Notes: generated by a model from the letters alone, not told the origin. Shown: positions 45,201 through 54,520, numbered from the stretch's first letter. The stretch is 64,000 nt of DNA from Peribacillus sp. ACCC06369 (GCF_030348945.1 NZ_JAUCEN010000002.1:744001-808000), one strand, 5' to 3'. Made by a program: numbers and translations.

Positions 45201-46769
45201 TTTTCCGATGATGGTCCTTGTTGAGAAGTGCTCGGTTTCCCGATCCCGATCTATCGCTGGGTTGGTTACGACAGCCACACTTTCCTTAATGAAATCCGCA
45301 ATGTTGGTCCGTTGGGGATTAAGTGCAGCCAGAGGAGCATCATGACCAAGTGAACGAATGGGCTCAGCGCCTTTTTCGGCCATCTGTTCCACTAATTGAA
45401 CATGCTCCCTTTCCCAACCGAAAGCTTTATACTGACCATTATGAATGGCTTGCGTGTTTGTCATGGAGACAACCTTTTCAAAAACTTGGGGCTGCAAGCG
45501 GACTCGGTCATTGGAAAGAACGAAACGATTATTGAAGAGTTCAAATACTTTATCCTGGTAATCCTTGTAGGTGTACAACTCAATACGGTCACCATTCCAT
45601 TTCAAACCCACTTTTTCCCCAGGTCCCATCGGTTTAGGATCTCCGGTATATTCACTTGAAGGGATGATTCCTGGTTCGGAAGTGAACATATAGGATGATT
45701 CCGTTTCAATATTCCATAGCGGGCGCAGACCTAAAGAGTCGACAGAAAACACGGCCTCATCGCCGAAACGTGAGATGATTCCTGCTGGACCTTGTGCAAA
45801 GTGACCCCAAGCCTCCCGTAAATACGTATATAAGTCTTGTAAGTGCTCTGGATATTCCTTGATTTCATTAATGATTGGCGGGAACATAAGGTCGACAGCT
45901 TCAAATAAAGAGTAGCCATGGCGGCAGATGAAAGTTTCGATCGTCTTGTTTAAATCCTGTGAATCACTTCCGTCTTTAGCGATGGGAACACCGATCATTT
46001 TCGCTTCATCACGCAATTTGGCAATGGTATTGATCTCGCCATTATGACCAAGTACACTGAAAGGCTGGACCCGGAAGAAGCTTGATAGAGTATTAGTGGA
46101 GAAACGGTTATGTCCCAGTGTCATGGTGGAGGCAGCTAAAGGGTCTGCAAGATCAAGATAATATGCAGGGAGGGTATCCCCCGCACCCATCACTTTGTAG
46201 ACAGCATGATGCTGGCTTAAGGATGCAACATGGACGAAATCACTTTTTTCGATGTCGGAAGTCAGCTCAAAAAGAAGATTTGAGAGCTCCTGGTTGTTTT
46301 TGATGGTGGAGGAACAGGCGAATTGCCAGAACATTGGGTCTTCCTGAATGGCAATCGGTCCCAAGGCCTCAGAACGGTATGCTTTATCTGTTTCATATAT
46401 CAAAGAGAGACCATGTTGAAGCAGTTTCTCCTTTATTTCGATTTTTAAGTCGTTCGCATCTGTTTTTTTGCTTAAAAATAAGTGGCCGACTATGAAGGAA
46501 TCTTCATCGACGATGCTTGGATCGATATTTACCGCTTCCAGCTTCTTTTTCCAAAGAGCCCGGGGAATATCGATATGGATGCCGGCGCCATCACCCTCGC
46601 CATTGATGAAGCCGCAGCGATGGTTCATTTTAACCAGGGCGTCGATACAGGCAAAGATGTTTTCGTTAGTAGGGATCTTCTTTTTTTCGATTCGGGAAAC
46701 GATTCCGCAGGCATCATGTTCTTCCTTGTAAAATTCTTTGAATGTAGCAGGTGTCCATTGTTGGGTCAT
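42297..46769 (-). CDS. gltB: Glutamate synthase large subunit (GltB-type), stand-alone
   Basis: 1490 residues, near the 1500-1520 usual. Order: a 20-residue propeptide, then N-terminal nucleophile Cys21 (HDACGIV) of the glutaminase domain (to about 420), a central domain, the FMN domain with PGEGGHLPG, SPSNNHDIYSIEDL and GFDGGTGAA, the [3Fe-4S] ligands Cys1083-x5-Cys1089-x4-Cys1094 and the C-terminal beta-helix. It makes glutamate from glutamine and 2-oxoglutarate. The N-terminal segment is diverged from the Bacillus GltA I know (MNHRCGF versus LDHRGG). No GltD reductase gene is nearby, so it may use ferredoxin or a GltD encoded elsewhere. The Shine-Dalgarno is 40 bases before the ATG across a hairpin. 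Confidence 0.9.
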   Translation of the reverse strand: MTQQWTPATFKEFYKEEHDACGIVSRIEKKKIPTNENIFACIDALVKMNHRCGFINGEGDGAGIHIDIPRALWKKKLEAVNIDPSIVDEDSFIVGHLFLSKKTDANDLKIEIKEKLLQHGLSLIYETDKAYRSEALGPIAIQEDPMFWQFACSSTIKNNQELSNLLFELTSDIEKSDFVHVASLSQHHAVYKVMGAGDTLPAYYLDLADPLAASTMTLGHNRFSTNTLSSFFRVQPFSVLGHNGEINTIAKLRDEAKMIGVPIAKDGSDSQDLNKTIETFICRHGYSLFEAVDLMFPPIINEIKEYPEHLQDLYTYLREAWGHFAQGPAGIISRFGDEAVFSVDSLGLRPLWNIETESSYMFTSEPGIIPSSEYTGDPKPMGPGEKVGLKWNGDRIELYTYKDYQDKVFELFNNRFVLSNDRVRLQPQVFEKVVSMTNTQAIHNGQYKAFGWEREHVQLVEQMAEKGAEPIRSLGHDAPLAALNPQRTNIADFIKESVAVVTNPAIDRDRETEHFSTRTIIGKRPSLFEANKAGKVMELLTPLLIEGLTGYECSSIVSQPSYDQFIKYNQDQKLVHFISSTFKEDESITDALTRITDESVNAVDKGKTLLVLDDALAHQNGNLWLDPHLVTSAVDQALVRTGKRRDCSILLRSASLRSLHDIIVSYGLGANLISPYYMFLSLSSEDLKGVTNLYNSLTKGLEKVISTIGIHELRGYGRLFSSIGLHEEIAKYLNVANFFGSNDLDYNFDKIKADAIQRAEDYCNEKERMGKTFHLFPRVWKSIGEVASTGDYDAYREKITEQEESNPTTIRHLTSLKASDSSIPSEEVSLSVGEQDLPFVIASMSFGSQNEIAFRAYAEAAERLGMISMNGEGGEIKDMLGKYPKSRGQQIASGRFGVNAELLNSSNLLEIKIGQGAKPGEGGHLPGSKVTAKIAEARNATIGSDLISPSNNHDIYSIEDLAQMIHELKTANDKAKVAVKVPVVPNIGTIAVGVAKAGADIITLSGFDGGTGAARIHALAHVGLPVEIGVKAAHNALLESGIRQNVEIWADGGLKSSMDVLKLMLLGANRVGFGTLSMIAVGCTTCRGCHLDTCHVGIATQIESEAQAKEHGLRRFVPRKFDLAVQGLTNMFSAFAKELKALTGSLGVKNLQDIVGRSDLLQQSKGQQSMDLTYLLKNLDITPFSHKETAAYLNEGSMQVAVGAEYLDSHVDDLQQSRNYSSITSEQRVLGSRVSCHRVRGRLDGSYKKLPPVHLSYQDGSIPGNGLGAYNTEGITISVNGGAQDGIGKTSIGGNIAIFKSPGKDGKFYNGSVGKGFGYGAQHGLLIAQGDADARAGIRLSGADMIIGGLLKQPLPEKETGNIAVTSNIKGFAFEYMTNGRGLVLGDPGPWICAGMTGGVVYLRQQPEFGLTKDVIKKRVAKGAKISIESLSAKGLQDVAELLGKYTALLKDHGQTEEAASLEALLQNPGEHFLQVVPVKEQADPAVSTE

Positions 46770-46775
46770 ATGTGT

Positions 46776-46817
46776 GGCTTGAATAAGGCTGCCCTTATTC
46801 TTAGCCTTTCACCTCCT
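46776..46817 (-). promoter_or_regulatory. Hairpin-bridged Shine-Dalgarno of gltB
   Basis: AGGAGGTGAAAGG ends at 46805 on the minus strand, but the ATG is at 46769. Between them GAATAAGG/CCTTATTC (46781-46788/46793-46800) and GGCT/AGCC (46776-46779/46803-46806) form a hairpin. Folding leaves nine unpaired bases between core and ATG, the normal distance. No other in-frame start exists; a TGA stop lies within the Shine-Dalgarno. Confidence 0.65.
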
Positions 46818-46919
46818 GTAGCATTTGTTTAATGGGGGAAATATTAGTAAACCCGAACAATCGTCCAAGTTTTTTTATAGATTGAAAGAAAGTGTATAAA
46901 TGTATATAAATGTATCCAT

Positions 46920-46948
46920 ATCATATCATTTAAATATTCAGAAATCAA
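46920..46948 (-). promoter_or_regulatory. Promoter of gltB
   Basis: On the minus strand TTGATT (46948-46943) and TATGAT (46925-46920), spacer 17. Leader of about 145 nucleotides containing the bridged Shine-Dalgarno. Confidence 0.55.
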
Positions 46949-47046
46949 TTTTTTATACAATGGATTGGATGCTGTGGTTGATGGAATTTTTGTGGAGAAT
47001 TGCTCCAAAGGCTAATTTAAAAGATTTATTACACGGAAATAAGAAA

Positions 47047-47074
47047 CCCCCAAGATTGATGTACATCTTGGGGG
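47047..47074 (-). terminator. Terminator of gsaB
   Basis: Perfect 10-bp stem CCCCCAAGAT (47047-47056) with ATCTTGGGGG (47065-47074), then TTTCTTATTT on the minus strand. Confidence 0.85.
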
Positions 47075-47110
47075 TGTATAAAAAATGCATAATTATGCTG
47101 TTTCGTTTTA

Positions 47111-48400
47111 TTAAATTAGGTTTTTGAATGCATGTTCAACCGCTTTTAGAGTATAAGCGATATCATCGTCCGTGTGAGCTATTGTCAAGAACCATGCTTC
47201 ATATTTAGAAGGCGCCAAATTGATGCCTTGGTTGAGCATGAGTTTGAAGAACTTAGCGAACATTTCGCCATCAGTATTTTCCGCCTGCTCATAGTTTTCA
47301 ATTTTTTCTGTCGTGAAATAGATCGTCAATGCCCCTTTTAGGCGGTTGATGGTGATCGGGACATTATATTGGCGAGCGGCTTTCAGGATACCTTCTTCAA
47401 GAATTTTTCCCAGCCGGTCAAGCTCGTCGTACAGACCCTCTTCTTTTAGTACTTCTAAGCAAGCTATCCCGGAAAGCATGGAAGCCGGATTTCCTGCCAT
47501 CGTACCTGCTTGATAGGCTGGTCCTAACGGTGCGACAGTTTCCATGATCTCTTTTTTGCCGCCATAGGCACCAATCGGAAGTCCGCCCCCGATGATTTTT
47601 CCAAGCGCCGTCAAATCGGGCTGAATGCCCAAGAAGTCCTGTGCCCCTCCATACATGAAGCGGAAAGCTGTGATGACTTCGTCGAAAATGACGAGTGATC
47701 CGGCTTCGTGAGATAATGAAATGACTTCTTCCAAGAAGCCTGGGCTTGGTTCTACGATTCCAAAGTTACCGACGATCGGTTCAACAAGTACGGCTGCAAT
47801 TTCATTGCCCCATTTATTCAGTGCTTCTTTAAAAGGCTCGATATCATTGAAAGGCACCGTGATGACTTCTTGTGCGATACTTTTGGGCACGCCGGCTGAG
47901 TCCGGTGTGCCTAGGGTGGACGGGCCTGAACCAGCAGCTACTAGAACAAGGTCCGAGTGACCATGGTAACAGCCGGCAAACTTGATGATCTTATCGCGTC
48001 CGGTGTAAGCGCGGGCCACACGGATGGTGGACATGACAGACTCAGTGCCTGAATTGGTGAAGCGGACTTTATCCATGGATGGAATGGCATCTTTCAACAT
48101 TTTGGCAAATTTCACTTCATGTTTTGTTGGTGTGCCGTATAAAACGCCGGTTTCTGCCGCTTTAACGATTGCCTCCGTAATATGTGGATGGGCATGCCCT
48201 GTGATGATCGGGCCATATGCAGCTAAATAATCGATATATTTATTGCCATCTACATCCCAGAAATAAGCCCCTTTGGCATGATCCATTGCAACTGGTGAAC
48301 CGCCGCCTACAGCTTTGTAAGAACGGGATGGGCTGTTAACCCCACCAACTATATGTTCTAATGCCTCTTTATGTAAAAGCTCCGAATTACTAAAATCCAA
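47111..48400 (-). CDS. gsaB: Glutamate-1-semialdehyde 2,1-aminomutase GsaB
   Basis: 429 residues. PLP enzyme that makes 5-aminolevulinate for tetrapyrroles from glutamate-1-semialdehyde. [38 protein letters not shown] and the PLP Lys268 ([14 protein letters not shown]) are all present. The start is TTG at 48400 with AGGAGG upstream. Bacillus carries two copies, hemL in the hem operon and gsaB here; position next to ygaE supports gsaB. Confidence 0.92.
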   Translation of the reverse strand: MDFSNSELLHKEALEHIVGGVNSPSRSYKAVGGGSPVAMDHAKGAYFWDVDGNKYIDYLAAYGPIITGHAHPHITEAIVKAAETGVLYGTPTKHEVKFAKMLKDAIPSMDKVRFTNSGTESVMSTIRVARAYTGRDKIIKFAGCYHGHSDLVLVAAGSGPSTLGTPDSAGVPKSIAQEVITVPFNDIEPFKEALNKWGNEIAAVLVEPIVGNFGIVEPSPGFLEEVISLSHEAGSLVIFDEVITAFRFMYGGAQDFLGIQPDLTALGKIIGGGLPIGAYGGKKEIMETVAPLGPAYQAGTMAGNPASMLSGIACLEVLKEEGLYDELDRLGKILEEGILKAARQYNVPITINRLKGALTIYFTTEKIENYEQAENTDGEMFAKFFKLMLNQGINLAPSKYEAWFLTIAHTDDDIAYTLKAVEHAFKNLI

Positions 48401-48543
48401 TCTTAAAACCTCCTAAAAATATAAACATATTTCACCTTAATCATAGCACTTTTCCGTCCGTAAATCTGTGGTGGAAGGCTAGGAAATGTGATCCGGCCTC
48501 TGTTGGAATGATGCAGCCTTAGAGCAGCAGCATTCCTGGGCCT

Positions 48544-48864
48544 TCATTTTGTTTGGGAAATGGGGTCGGACCCCAAAACTCCGGATATGAAAGATAAAAT
48601 GTCCAAGATGGTGGCAGGGTTTTCGATGTCGAAGGATTGGCGGTTCATTTCGCCCTGGGCTTGGTAATAGATAAGTTGGCCGGTTCCTTTTTCTTCATTA
48701 ATAGGAATGTGGAAACTTATGGGGGTGCTTTCAATCGATCCGCTGGAATCCCTTTGGATGACCTGGCATAATAATTCTCCGTATTCATCTTCATAAAGGA
48801 AGTCATATCGAAGGTCGATTACGACCTTTTCGATTTGGGATAGTAAAAATTCTTTAATATTCAT
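48544..48864 (-). CDS. Hypothetical protein
   Basis: 106 residues, not recognised. It begins MNIKEFLLSQIEKVVIDLRYDFLYEDEYGELL; mixed alpha/beta, no membrane segment. ATG at 48864 follows AAAGGAG. Its last residues are coded within TGGGGTC-G-GACCCCA (48561-48575), a palindrome of a kind often seen near Bacillus gene ends. It lies between gsaB and the ABC-2 operon; no role is proposed. Confidence 0.65.
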   Translation of the reverse strand: MNIKEFLLSQIEKVVIDLRYDFLYEDEYGELLCQVIQRDSSGSIESTPISFHIPINEEKGTGQLIYYQAQGEMNRQSFDIENPATILDILSFISGVLGSDPISQTK

Positions 48865-49015
48865 GGCATGATCGTCTCCTTTATATATGTATCTGGTACA
48901 ACGTTCGGATTCGCCCTGAAAATGGTAGATGGCATCCAAGCATTTTTATTGTCTAAAAGGGTTAGGTTGGATAAACTAATTCATTAGGACAAGAGATTAC
49001 GGAGGATGTAACAGG

Positions 49016-50023
49016 ATGAGTGATGCAATTCAAGTGAAACAGCTTCGGAAGGAATTTAAGTCGGCATCAAGCCGTTCAGGCTTAAAAGGTGCCTTCCGGG
49101 ATTTACTTACAAGAAATTATAAAATCGTCCCTGCCGTCAATGATATCAATTTTACTGTAAAAAAGGGTGAGATGGTAGCTTATATTGGGGAAAATGGTGC
49201 AGGAAAATCGACCACTATCAAAATGCTGACAGGTATTTTGGAACCGACAGCGGGTGAAATCACGGTCAATGGCATGAATCCACATAAGGAAAGGGAAAAG
49301 TTCACTCAAACAATCGGAGTCGTATTTGGTCAGCGCTCACAGCTATGGTGGGATATTGCGGTTCAGGAATCCTTTAGGCTGCTAAAAAAGGTCTATAAAG
49401 TAACGGATGAACATTATAACGATCATATGGAACATGTCATCAAGACGCTCGATATCGGTCCTTTGCTGGACAAACCAGTGCGTAAACTCTCACTTGGTCA
49501 GCGAATGCGCTGCGAGCTTGCGGCAGCACTGATTCACAATCCGCCTTTGCTGTTCCTTGATGAGCCGACAATAGGCCTTGACGTACTCGTGAAGATGAAA
49601 ATTCGCGAGTTCCTGAAAGAAATCAATGAGAAATATAATACGACAATCCTTTTGACTACCCATGATTTAGGTGACATTGAGGCATTGTGTGAGCGCGTAA
49701 TCATGCTTGATGAAGGACAAATCATATATGATGGGGAATTGCAGAGTTTGAAAGATAACTGGGCTGAGGAAAAACAGATCCATTTTCAATTCATCGAGCC
49801 GATTGAATTGAAGGAATTGCAATCCTTACCACTCCCATTTACTGCTAACTGGGTTTATGATGAGAAAAATCAAACTTACATTGCCTTGTTGAAAGAAGAA
49901 AGTGATCATATTTCACAGCTTGTTTCAGCTGTCGTGTCACATTTTAAAATAAAGGACATCAAAATCCATGAAACGTCCATTGAAGAGATTGTTCGCAATA
50001 TTTATGAAGAAGGCACTGTCTGA
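49016..50023 (+). CDS. ABC-2 type exporter ATP-binding protein
   Basis: 335 residues. Walker A GENGAGKSTT, Q-loop VFGQRSQLWWDI, signature LSLGQ, Walker B LLFLDEPTIGLD and TTHDLGD; C-terminal extension from about 235 of unknown fold. Of the daunorubicin-type subfamily, paired with PF06182-like permeases. Substrate unknown. First of three genes, with GGAGGATG upstream of the ATG. Confidence 0.9.
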   Translation: MSDAIQVKQLRKEFKSASSRSGLKGAFRDLLTRNYKIVPAVNDINFTVKKGEMVAYIGENGAGKSTTIKMLTGILEPTAGEITVNGMNPHKEREKFTQTIGVVFGQRSQLWWDIAVQESFRLLKKVYKVTDEHYNDHMEHVIKTLDIGPLLDKPVRKLSLGQRMRCELAAALIHNPPLLFLDEPTIGLDVLVKMKIREFLKEINEKYNTTILLTTHDLGDIEALCERVIMLDEGQIIYDGELQSLKDNWAEEKQIHFQFIEPIELKELQSLPLPFTANWVYDEKNQTYIALLKEESDHISQLVSAVVSHFKIKDIKIHETSIEEIVRNIYEEGTV

Positions 50024-50071
50024 CTCTCTAATCATTAAGAAACAACGTGTCTATCAAGAAGGGGGAGGGCA

Positions 50072-50863
50072 ATGGGGAAGTATATTGCAATGATTCGCAT
50101 GCGTTTTTTGATGATGCTTGCGTATCGAACGGATTATTATACCGGCATTTTAATTTATAGCATTAATATCGGTGCTTATTATTTCTTATGGAATGCGATA
50201 TATGGAGAGAAAAGCTCCATCGAAGGACTTTCAAGTATGCAGATGACAACCTACGTCGCTGTTGCATGGATGGCGCGTGCTTTTTATTTCAATAATATTG
50301 ACCGCGAAATCGCCACTGAAATTAAGGACGGCAAGGTCGCCATTGAAATGATCCGTCCTTATAACTATTTAGGCATGAAAACGATGCAAGGACTTGGGGA
50401 GGGGATATTCCGTTTCTTCTTCTTCTCGATTCCGGGAATGCTGCTGGTAGCTTTCATTTTTCCTATTGAATTGCCACACGAGCCGGCTACGTGGGGGATA
50501 TTCGGCATTTCCTTGCTGTTCAGCTTCATCATCAATACACAAATTAACTTATTGACAGGAATCACTACCTTTTTCTTATATAATAATGCCGGATTGATCC
50601 GGGCTAAAAGGGTTATCATTGATTTATTTTCCGGTCTGCTGCTGCCCATCAGTTTCTATCCGATATGGGCGCAGGAAGTGATGAAATATTTGCCCTTTCA
50701 AGGGATCAGCTATGTACCAAGCATGATTTTTACGAACGGGTACAGTTCAGGCGAAATTGGCATGGCGCTTTTACAGCAGTTAATTTGGTGCATCATTCTT
50801 ATAATACCGATTCAGCTTTTATGGATAGTCGCAAAAAAACAGCTGATTATTCAAGGAGGTTGA
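50072..50863 (+). CDS. ABC-2 family permease
   Basis: 263 residues, six membrane helices, ABC2_membrane_6 (PF06182)-like with RPYNYLGMKTMQGLGEGIFR after helix 2 and PISFYPIWAQEVMKYLPFQGI near the C-terminus. Pairs with the next gene to form a heterodimeric channel for the ATPase. GGGGGAGGG precedes the ATG. Confidence 0.85.
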   Translation: MGKYIAMIRMRFLMMLAYRTDYYTGILIYSINIGAYYFLWNAIYGEKSSIEGLSSMQMTTYVAVAWMARAFYFNNIDREIATEIKDGKVAIEMIRPYNYLGMKTMQGLGEGIFRFFFFSIPGMLLVAFIFPIELPHEPATWGIFGISLLFSFIINTQINLLTGITTFFLYNNAGLIRAKRVIIDLFSGLLLPISFYPIWAQEVMKYLPFQGISYVPSMIFTNGYSSGEIGMALLQQLIWCIILIIPIQLLWIVAKKQLIIQGG

Positions 50864-50867
50864 CGGG

Positions 50868-51653
50868 ATGTTTTATGTATCGATGTTTTTTCAATATGTG
50901 AGTCAGTATATGAAAACAAGATTGCAGTATAGAGCCGATTTCTTCATGGAAATCCTATCTGACCTGCTGAATCAGGTCGTGAATCTGGTATTTATCTTAG
51001 TCGTTTTTGGACATACCCAATTTTTAAGCGGGTGGAGCCGTGAAGAAATCATATTCATTTATGGATTCTTCCTTATCCCATTCGCCCTTTTTTCAGCCTT
51101 TTTCAACATCTGGGATTTTAATGATCGCTATATCGTCAAAGGTGAGATGGATCGGATATTAACAAGACCGATACATAGCCTCTTTCAAGTCATCTTAGAA
51201 AGAATCGAGCTAGAATCGTTATTTGGCGTTGTGACCGGTTTGATCATTATATTCTATTCGGGGGCTTCATTGGATCTGGAGCTTGCGTGGTATGACCCGA
51301 TTCTTTTCATCATTTTTGCAATAGGAGGGGCCCTTGCTTATGCAGCCATATTCGTAGCGATAGCAAGCATTGGGTTCTGGTCGGATGCGAAAACATCCAT
51401 CATGCCAATGATGTACAATATCGGGAACTACGGTCGCTATCCTGTTGATATTTATAATAAGGTCATTCGTTTTATCCTTACATGGGTGCTGCCATTCGCG
51501 TTTGTTGGTGTTTATCCGGCATCTTATTTCCTTAGAAAAGAAGAGTGGTATGCGTATGCATTTGCCACACCTGTAATCGGGGTTGCCTTTTTCATGATAT
51601 CCGTTTTCATATGGAATCAAGGAGTGAAGAGGTACCGTGGGGCAGGAAACTAA
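50868..51653 (+). CDS. ABC-2 family permease (DUF990-like)
   Basis: 261 residues, six membrane helices. YRADFFMEILSDLLNQVVNL at the N-terminus and the RILTRPIHSLFQVILE loop resemble the partner permease of this ABC-2 class. Starts four bases after its neighbour's stop with GGAGG upstream. Third gene of the exporter operon, followed by a strong terminator. Confidence 0.85.
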   Translation: MFYVSMFFQYVSQYMKTRLQYRADFFMEILSDLLNQVVNLVFILVVFGHTQFLSGWSREEIIFIYGFFLIPFALFSAFFNIWDFNDRYIVKGEMDRILTRPIHSLFQVILERIELESLFGVVTGLIIIFYSGASLDLELAWYDPILFIIFAIGGALAYAAIFVAIASIGFWSDAKTSIMPMMYNIGNYGRYPVDIYNKVIRFILTWVLPFAFVGVYPASYFLRKEEWYAYAFATPVIGVAFFMISVFIWNQGVKRYRGAGN

Positions 51654-51692
51654 AAAAACCCCTTCAACAGCATTCATGTTGAAGGGGTTTTT
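51653..51692. terminator. Bidirectional terminator ABC-2 operon/thioesterase
   Basis: Sixteen-pair stem about 51654-51669/51677-51692 (CCCCTTCAACA core), A-run and T-run ends. Confidence 0.88.
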
Positions 51693-51694
51693 GT

Positions 51695-52183
51695 TTATTT
51701 GCGTTTATTCTTTCTTTCAATATATCTTGCTTGTGCTTGAACATATTGCTGCTTTTCATCTTCCGTTTCCGGAATGACCTGAGGTACGATTGTCGGCTTA
51801 CCGTTTTCGTCAATGGCCAGCATCGTTAAAAAAGCGCGTGCCGTAAGCTGCTTTTCACCTGTTAATAAGTTCTCACGCTCCACTTTCACGAATACCTCCA
51901 TTGATGTGCGATGGGCACAAGTGACATAAGCTTCAAGGTTAATTGCGTCCCCTGTCTTGATGGGGGCCAAAAAATCAAAAGAGTCGCTTGAAGCAGTCAC
52001 AACGGGTTTTCGGCAATGGCGCATAGCTGAAATACAGGCTATTTTATCAACATAAGCCATTACTTTCCCGCCAAAGATGGTATTATGATGGTTCGTATCC
52101 GGTGGAAAAACAAGGTCGGTTAGGAAAGTCCGTGACTGCTGTGTTGGATGGGCATTTGATAAGCCGCTTTCCTTTTCAATCAT
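51695..52183 (-). CDS. Acyl-CoA thioesterase (hotdog fold)
   Basis: 162 residues. YkhA/YciA-like single hotdog domain: DTNHHNTIFGGKVMAYVDKIA (active-site Asn/Asp region) and VKVERENLLTGEKQLTARAF. It hydrolyses acyl-CoA in the cytoplasm. Its ATG overlaps the metE stop (ATGA), so it is translated from the metE message and should be repressed by cobalamin with it; a metabolic link is not obvious. Confidence 0.88.
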   Translation of the reverse strand: MIEKESGLSNAHPTQQSRTFLTDLVFPPDTNHHNTIFGGKVMAYVDKIACISAMRHCRKPVVTASSDSFDFLAPIKTGDAINLEAYVTCAHRTSMEVFVKVERENLLTGEKQLTARAFLTMLAIDENGKPTIVPQVIPETEDEKQQYVQAQARYIERKNKRK

Positions 52184-54477
52184 TTGCCTGTTGTTTGGGC
52201 TAACAGATTTTCACGGACGATTATTGCTGCTTCGACCATGTTTTTCAGGGAAGCGACGGTTTCCGGGATACCCCTTGTTTTCAGGCCGCAGTCGGGATTG
52301 ATCCAAAACTGGTCTTTATCTAATATCTTGATGCCCCGTTCAATCATATCGACCATTTCTTCCACTGCTGGAACTCGGGGACTGTGAATATCATACACAC
52401 CCAGGCCAATACCTTTTTCATAAGTTTTTTCCTCGAATGCGGAAGCAAGCTCTCCATGGCTACGGGATGTTTCGATGGAAATTACATCGGCATCCAAGGA
52501 AGAAATGACATCCATGAAACTGTTGAAGTCGCAATAGCACATATGCGTGTGAATTTGCGTTGTATCCTCCACGCTTGATGTGGATATCAAGAACGAATTC
52601 ACAGCCCAGTTCAAATACTCATCGCGATCGCTTTTTTTCAATGGTAGACCTTCCCTAAGTGCAGGTTCATCAACTTGGATCATTTTGATTCCTGCCGATT
52701 CCAATGCAATGACTTCTTTTTCCAAAGCAAGTGCCAGCTGGTAGCATACATTCTCCCTGGAAATATCATCACGGACAAATGACCAGTTCAAAATCGTGAC
52801 AGGACCTGTAAGCATTCCCTTTACGGTCTTCTTCGTAAGTGATTGTGCGTATACACTTTCCCTGACTGTCATCGGTTCGATGAAATGGATGTCGCCATAA
52901 ATGACTGGTGGTTTTACGCAGCGAGACCCATAGGATTGTACCCAGCCCTTTTCTAGAAAGACAAATCCGCCTAACTTATGACCGAAGTATTCAACCATAT
53001 CCGTCCGTTCGAATTCCCCGTGTACGAGAACGTCCAAGCCGATTTCTTCTTGAATGTCGATCCACCTGCCGATTTCTTCGTTAATGAATGTTTCATATTG
53101 CGCAGCGCTCCATTCTCCTTTTTTGAATTTCCCGCGTGCTTGCTTAACTTCAAATGTCTGGGGAAAACTACCGATCGTTGTTGAAGGTAGAAAAGGCAAT
53201 TTGAAAAATTCCTGTTGTTTTTGGTAACGTTCTTTAAATGGCAGCTGACGTCCAACATGCTCTGATTTAGCCTTTTCGACACTGGATTGTACACTCTTAT
53301 GATTCCGTGCATTTGAACTAGCTAACGTCTGAACCGTTAATTTATTAGCATCGACCTTATCGGCGATTGCTTCAAAGCCCTGATTATTCCCTTTGACCAA
53401 GAGTGTTATTTCTTCAAGTTTCTCATCGGCGAAAGCAAGGGTTTCTTTCACTTCTTTTGAAACGGCGGTTTCATTACGAACGGTCACTGGAACATGAAGC
53501 AGGGAACAAGAGGGTTGAAGCCAGATTCGGTCTTCGGCTACTTTTTTCTTTAGAGTGTCGATCAATTGAATCTTTTTCGATAAATCAGAAAGCCAAATGT
53601 TTTTTCCATCAATCACACCTGCACCAAGCACTTTGTCCTTCGGGAAGCCGGATGCTTCAAGATTACTTAGATTCCTTCCTTTATCATGTACAAAATCAAG
53701 ACTGATTCCCTGAACTGGTAATTCGATGACTTCTTGGTAGTGTTCCACGGCATCAAAGTATGTTTGCAGCATGATGTTTAGGTTTGGTGCTGCTTCATTC
53801 AGTTTTTCATAAAGGTAAGTAACAGTTTGCATATCATCTTTGGAAATGGATGAAACAAGAGAAGGCTCGTCCATTTGAATCCACTTCACGCCTTCTTGCT
53901 CCAACTCCTGCAGGATTTGCGTATATAGAGGAAGCAGGCGCAGGATTATGCCAGGGATATCTTGTTTTTTGAAGCCTTTGGAAAGGGAGATGAAAGTATA
54001 AGGTCCGATTAACACGGGCTTCGTTTCAATCCCTAGCTTTTCCTTGGCTTCCCGATATGCTACAAGTGGTTTATTTTCTGTTAAAGTCAGCTGTGGCAGT
54101 TTTAATTCAGGGACGATATAGTGATAGTTCGTATTGAACCATTTCGTCATTTCGGAAGCGACCTCATCATTGTTCCCGCGAGCCATTGAATAATAAACGG
54201 AAAGGGGAACGCTTCCGCCTTCATAGGCAGAGTAACGTTCAGGAACAAGACCGAACATGACGGACATATCGAGCATTTGATCATAGAAAGTGAAGTCGTT
54301 GACAGGAATGATATCAATGCCTTGATCTTTTTGTTTTTGTAAGTTGCCTAAACGGATGGCTTTTAGTTGTGCCGTAAATTTTGGTTCATCGATTTTCCCA
54401 GACCAATATGCTTCCAATGTACGTTTCCATTCACGATCTTCCCCGATTCGCGGGTACCCCAAATTACTGCTTTTCAA
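52180..54477 (-). CDS. metE: Cobalamin-independent methionine synthase
   Basis: 765 residues. 5-methyltetrahydropteroyltriglutamate-homocysteine methyltransferase with two TIM barrels. The zinc site uses THMCYC and NPDCGLKTR with VHGEFERTDMVEYFG for folate/homocysteine. N-terminus KSSNLGYPRIG is the family start. I chose TTG at 54477, nine bases after AGGAGG; the ATG at 54486 abuts that Shine-Dalgarno. Expression is under the upstream cobalamin riboswitch, logical because MetH would take over when B12 is present. Confidence 0.92.
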   Translation of the reverse strand: MKSSNLGYPRIGEDREWKRTLEAYWSGKIDEPKFTAQLKAIRLGNLQKQKDQGIDIIPVNDFTFYDQMLDMSVMFGLVPERYSAYEGGSVPLSVYYSMARGNNDEVASEMTKWFNTNYHYIVPELKLPQLTLTENKPLVAYREAKEKLGIETKPVLIGPYTFISLSKGFKKQDIPGIILRLLPLYTQILQELEQEGVKWIQMDEPSLVSSISKDDMQTVTYLYEKLNEAAPNLNIMLQTYFDAVEHYQEVIELPVQGISLDFVHDKGRNLSNLEASGFPKDKVLGAGVIDGKNIWLSDLSKKIQLIDTLKKKVAEDRIWLQPSCSLLHVPVTVRNETAVSKEVKETLAFADEKLEEITLLVKGNNQGFEAIADKVDANKLTVQTLASSNARNHKSVQSSVEKAKSEHVGRQLPFKERYQKQQEFFKLPFLPSTTIGSFPQTFEVKQARGKFKKGEWSAAQYETFINEEIGRWIDIQEEIGLDVLVHGEFERTDMVEYFGHKLGGFVFLEKGWVQSYGSRCVKPPVIYGDIHFIEPMTVRESVYAQSLTKKTVKGMLTGPVTILNWSFVRDDISRENVCYQLALALEKEVIALESAGIKMIQVDEPALREGLPLKKSDRDEYLNWAVNSFLISTSSVEDTTQIHTHMCYCDFNSFMDVISSLDADVISIETSRSHGELASAFEEKTYEKGIGLGVYDIHSPRVPAVEEMVDMIERGIKILDKDQFWINPDCGLKTRGIPETVASLKNMVEAAIIVRENLLAQTTGK

Positions 54478-54520
54478 AATTCTCATCCTCCTACTTTCCT
54501 TTGATTTGTTTAAAAACAAT

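Noticed and set aside
46900..47127. Plus-strand 75-codon open frame upstream of gltB
   Set aside because: No ribosome site, overlaps the gltB promoter and the gsaB terminator and 3' end.
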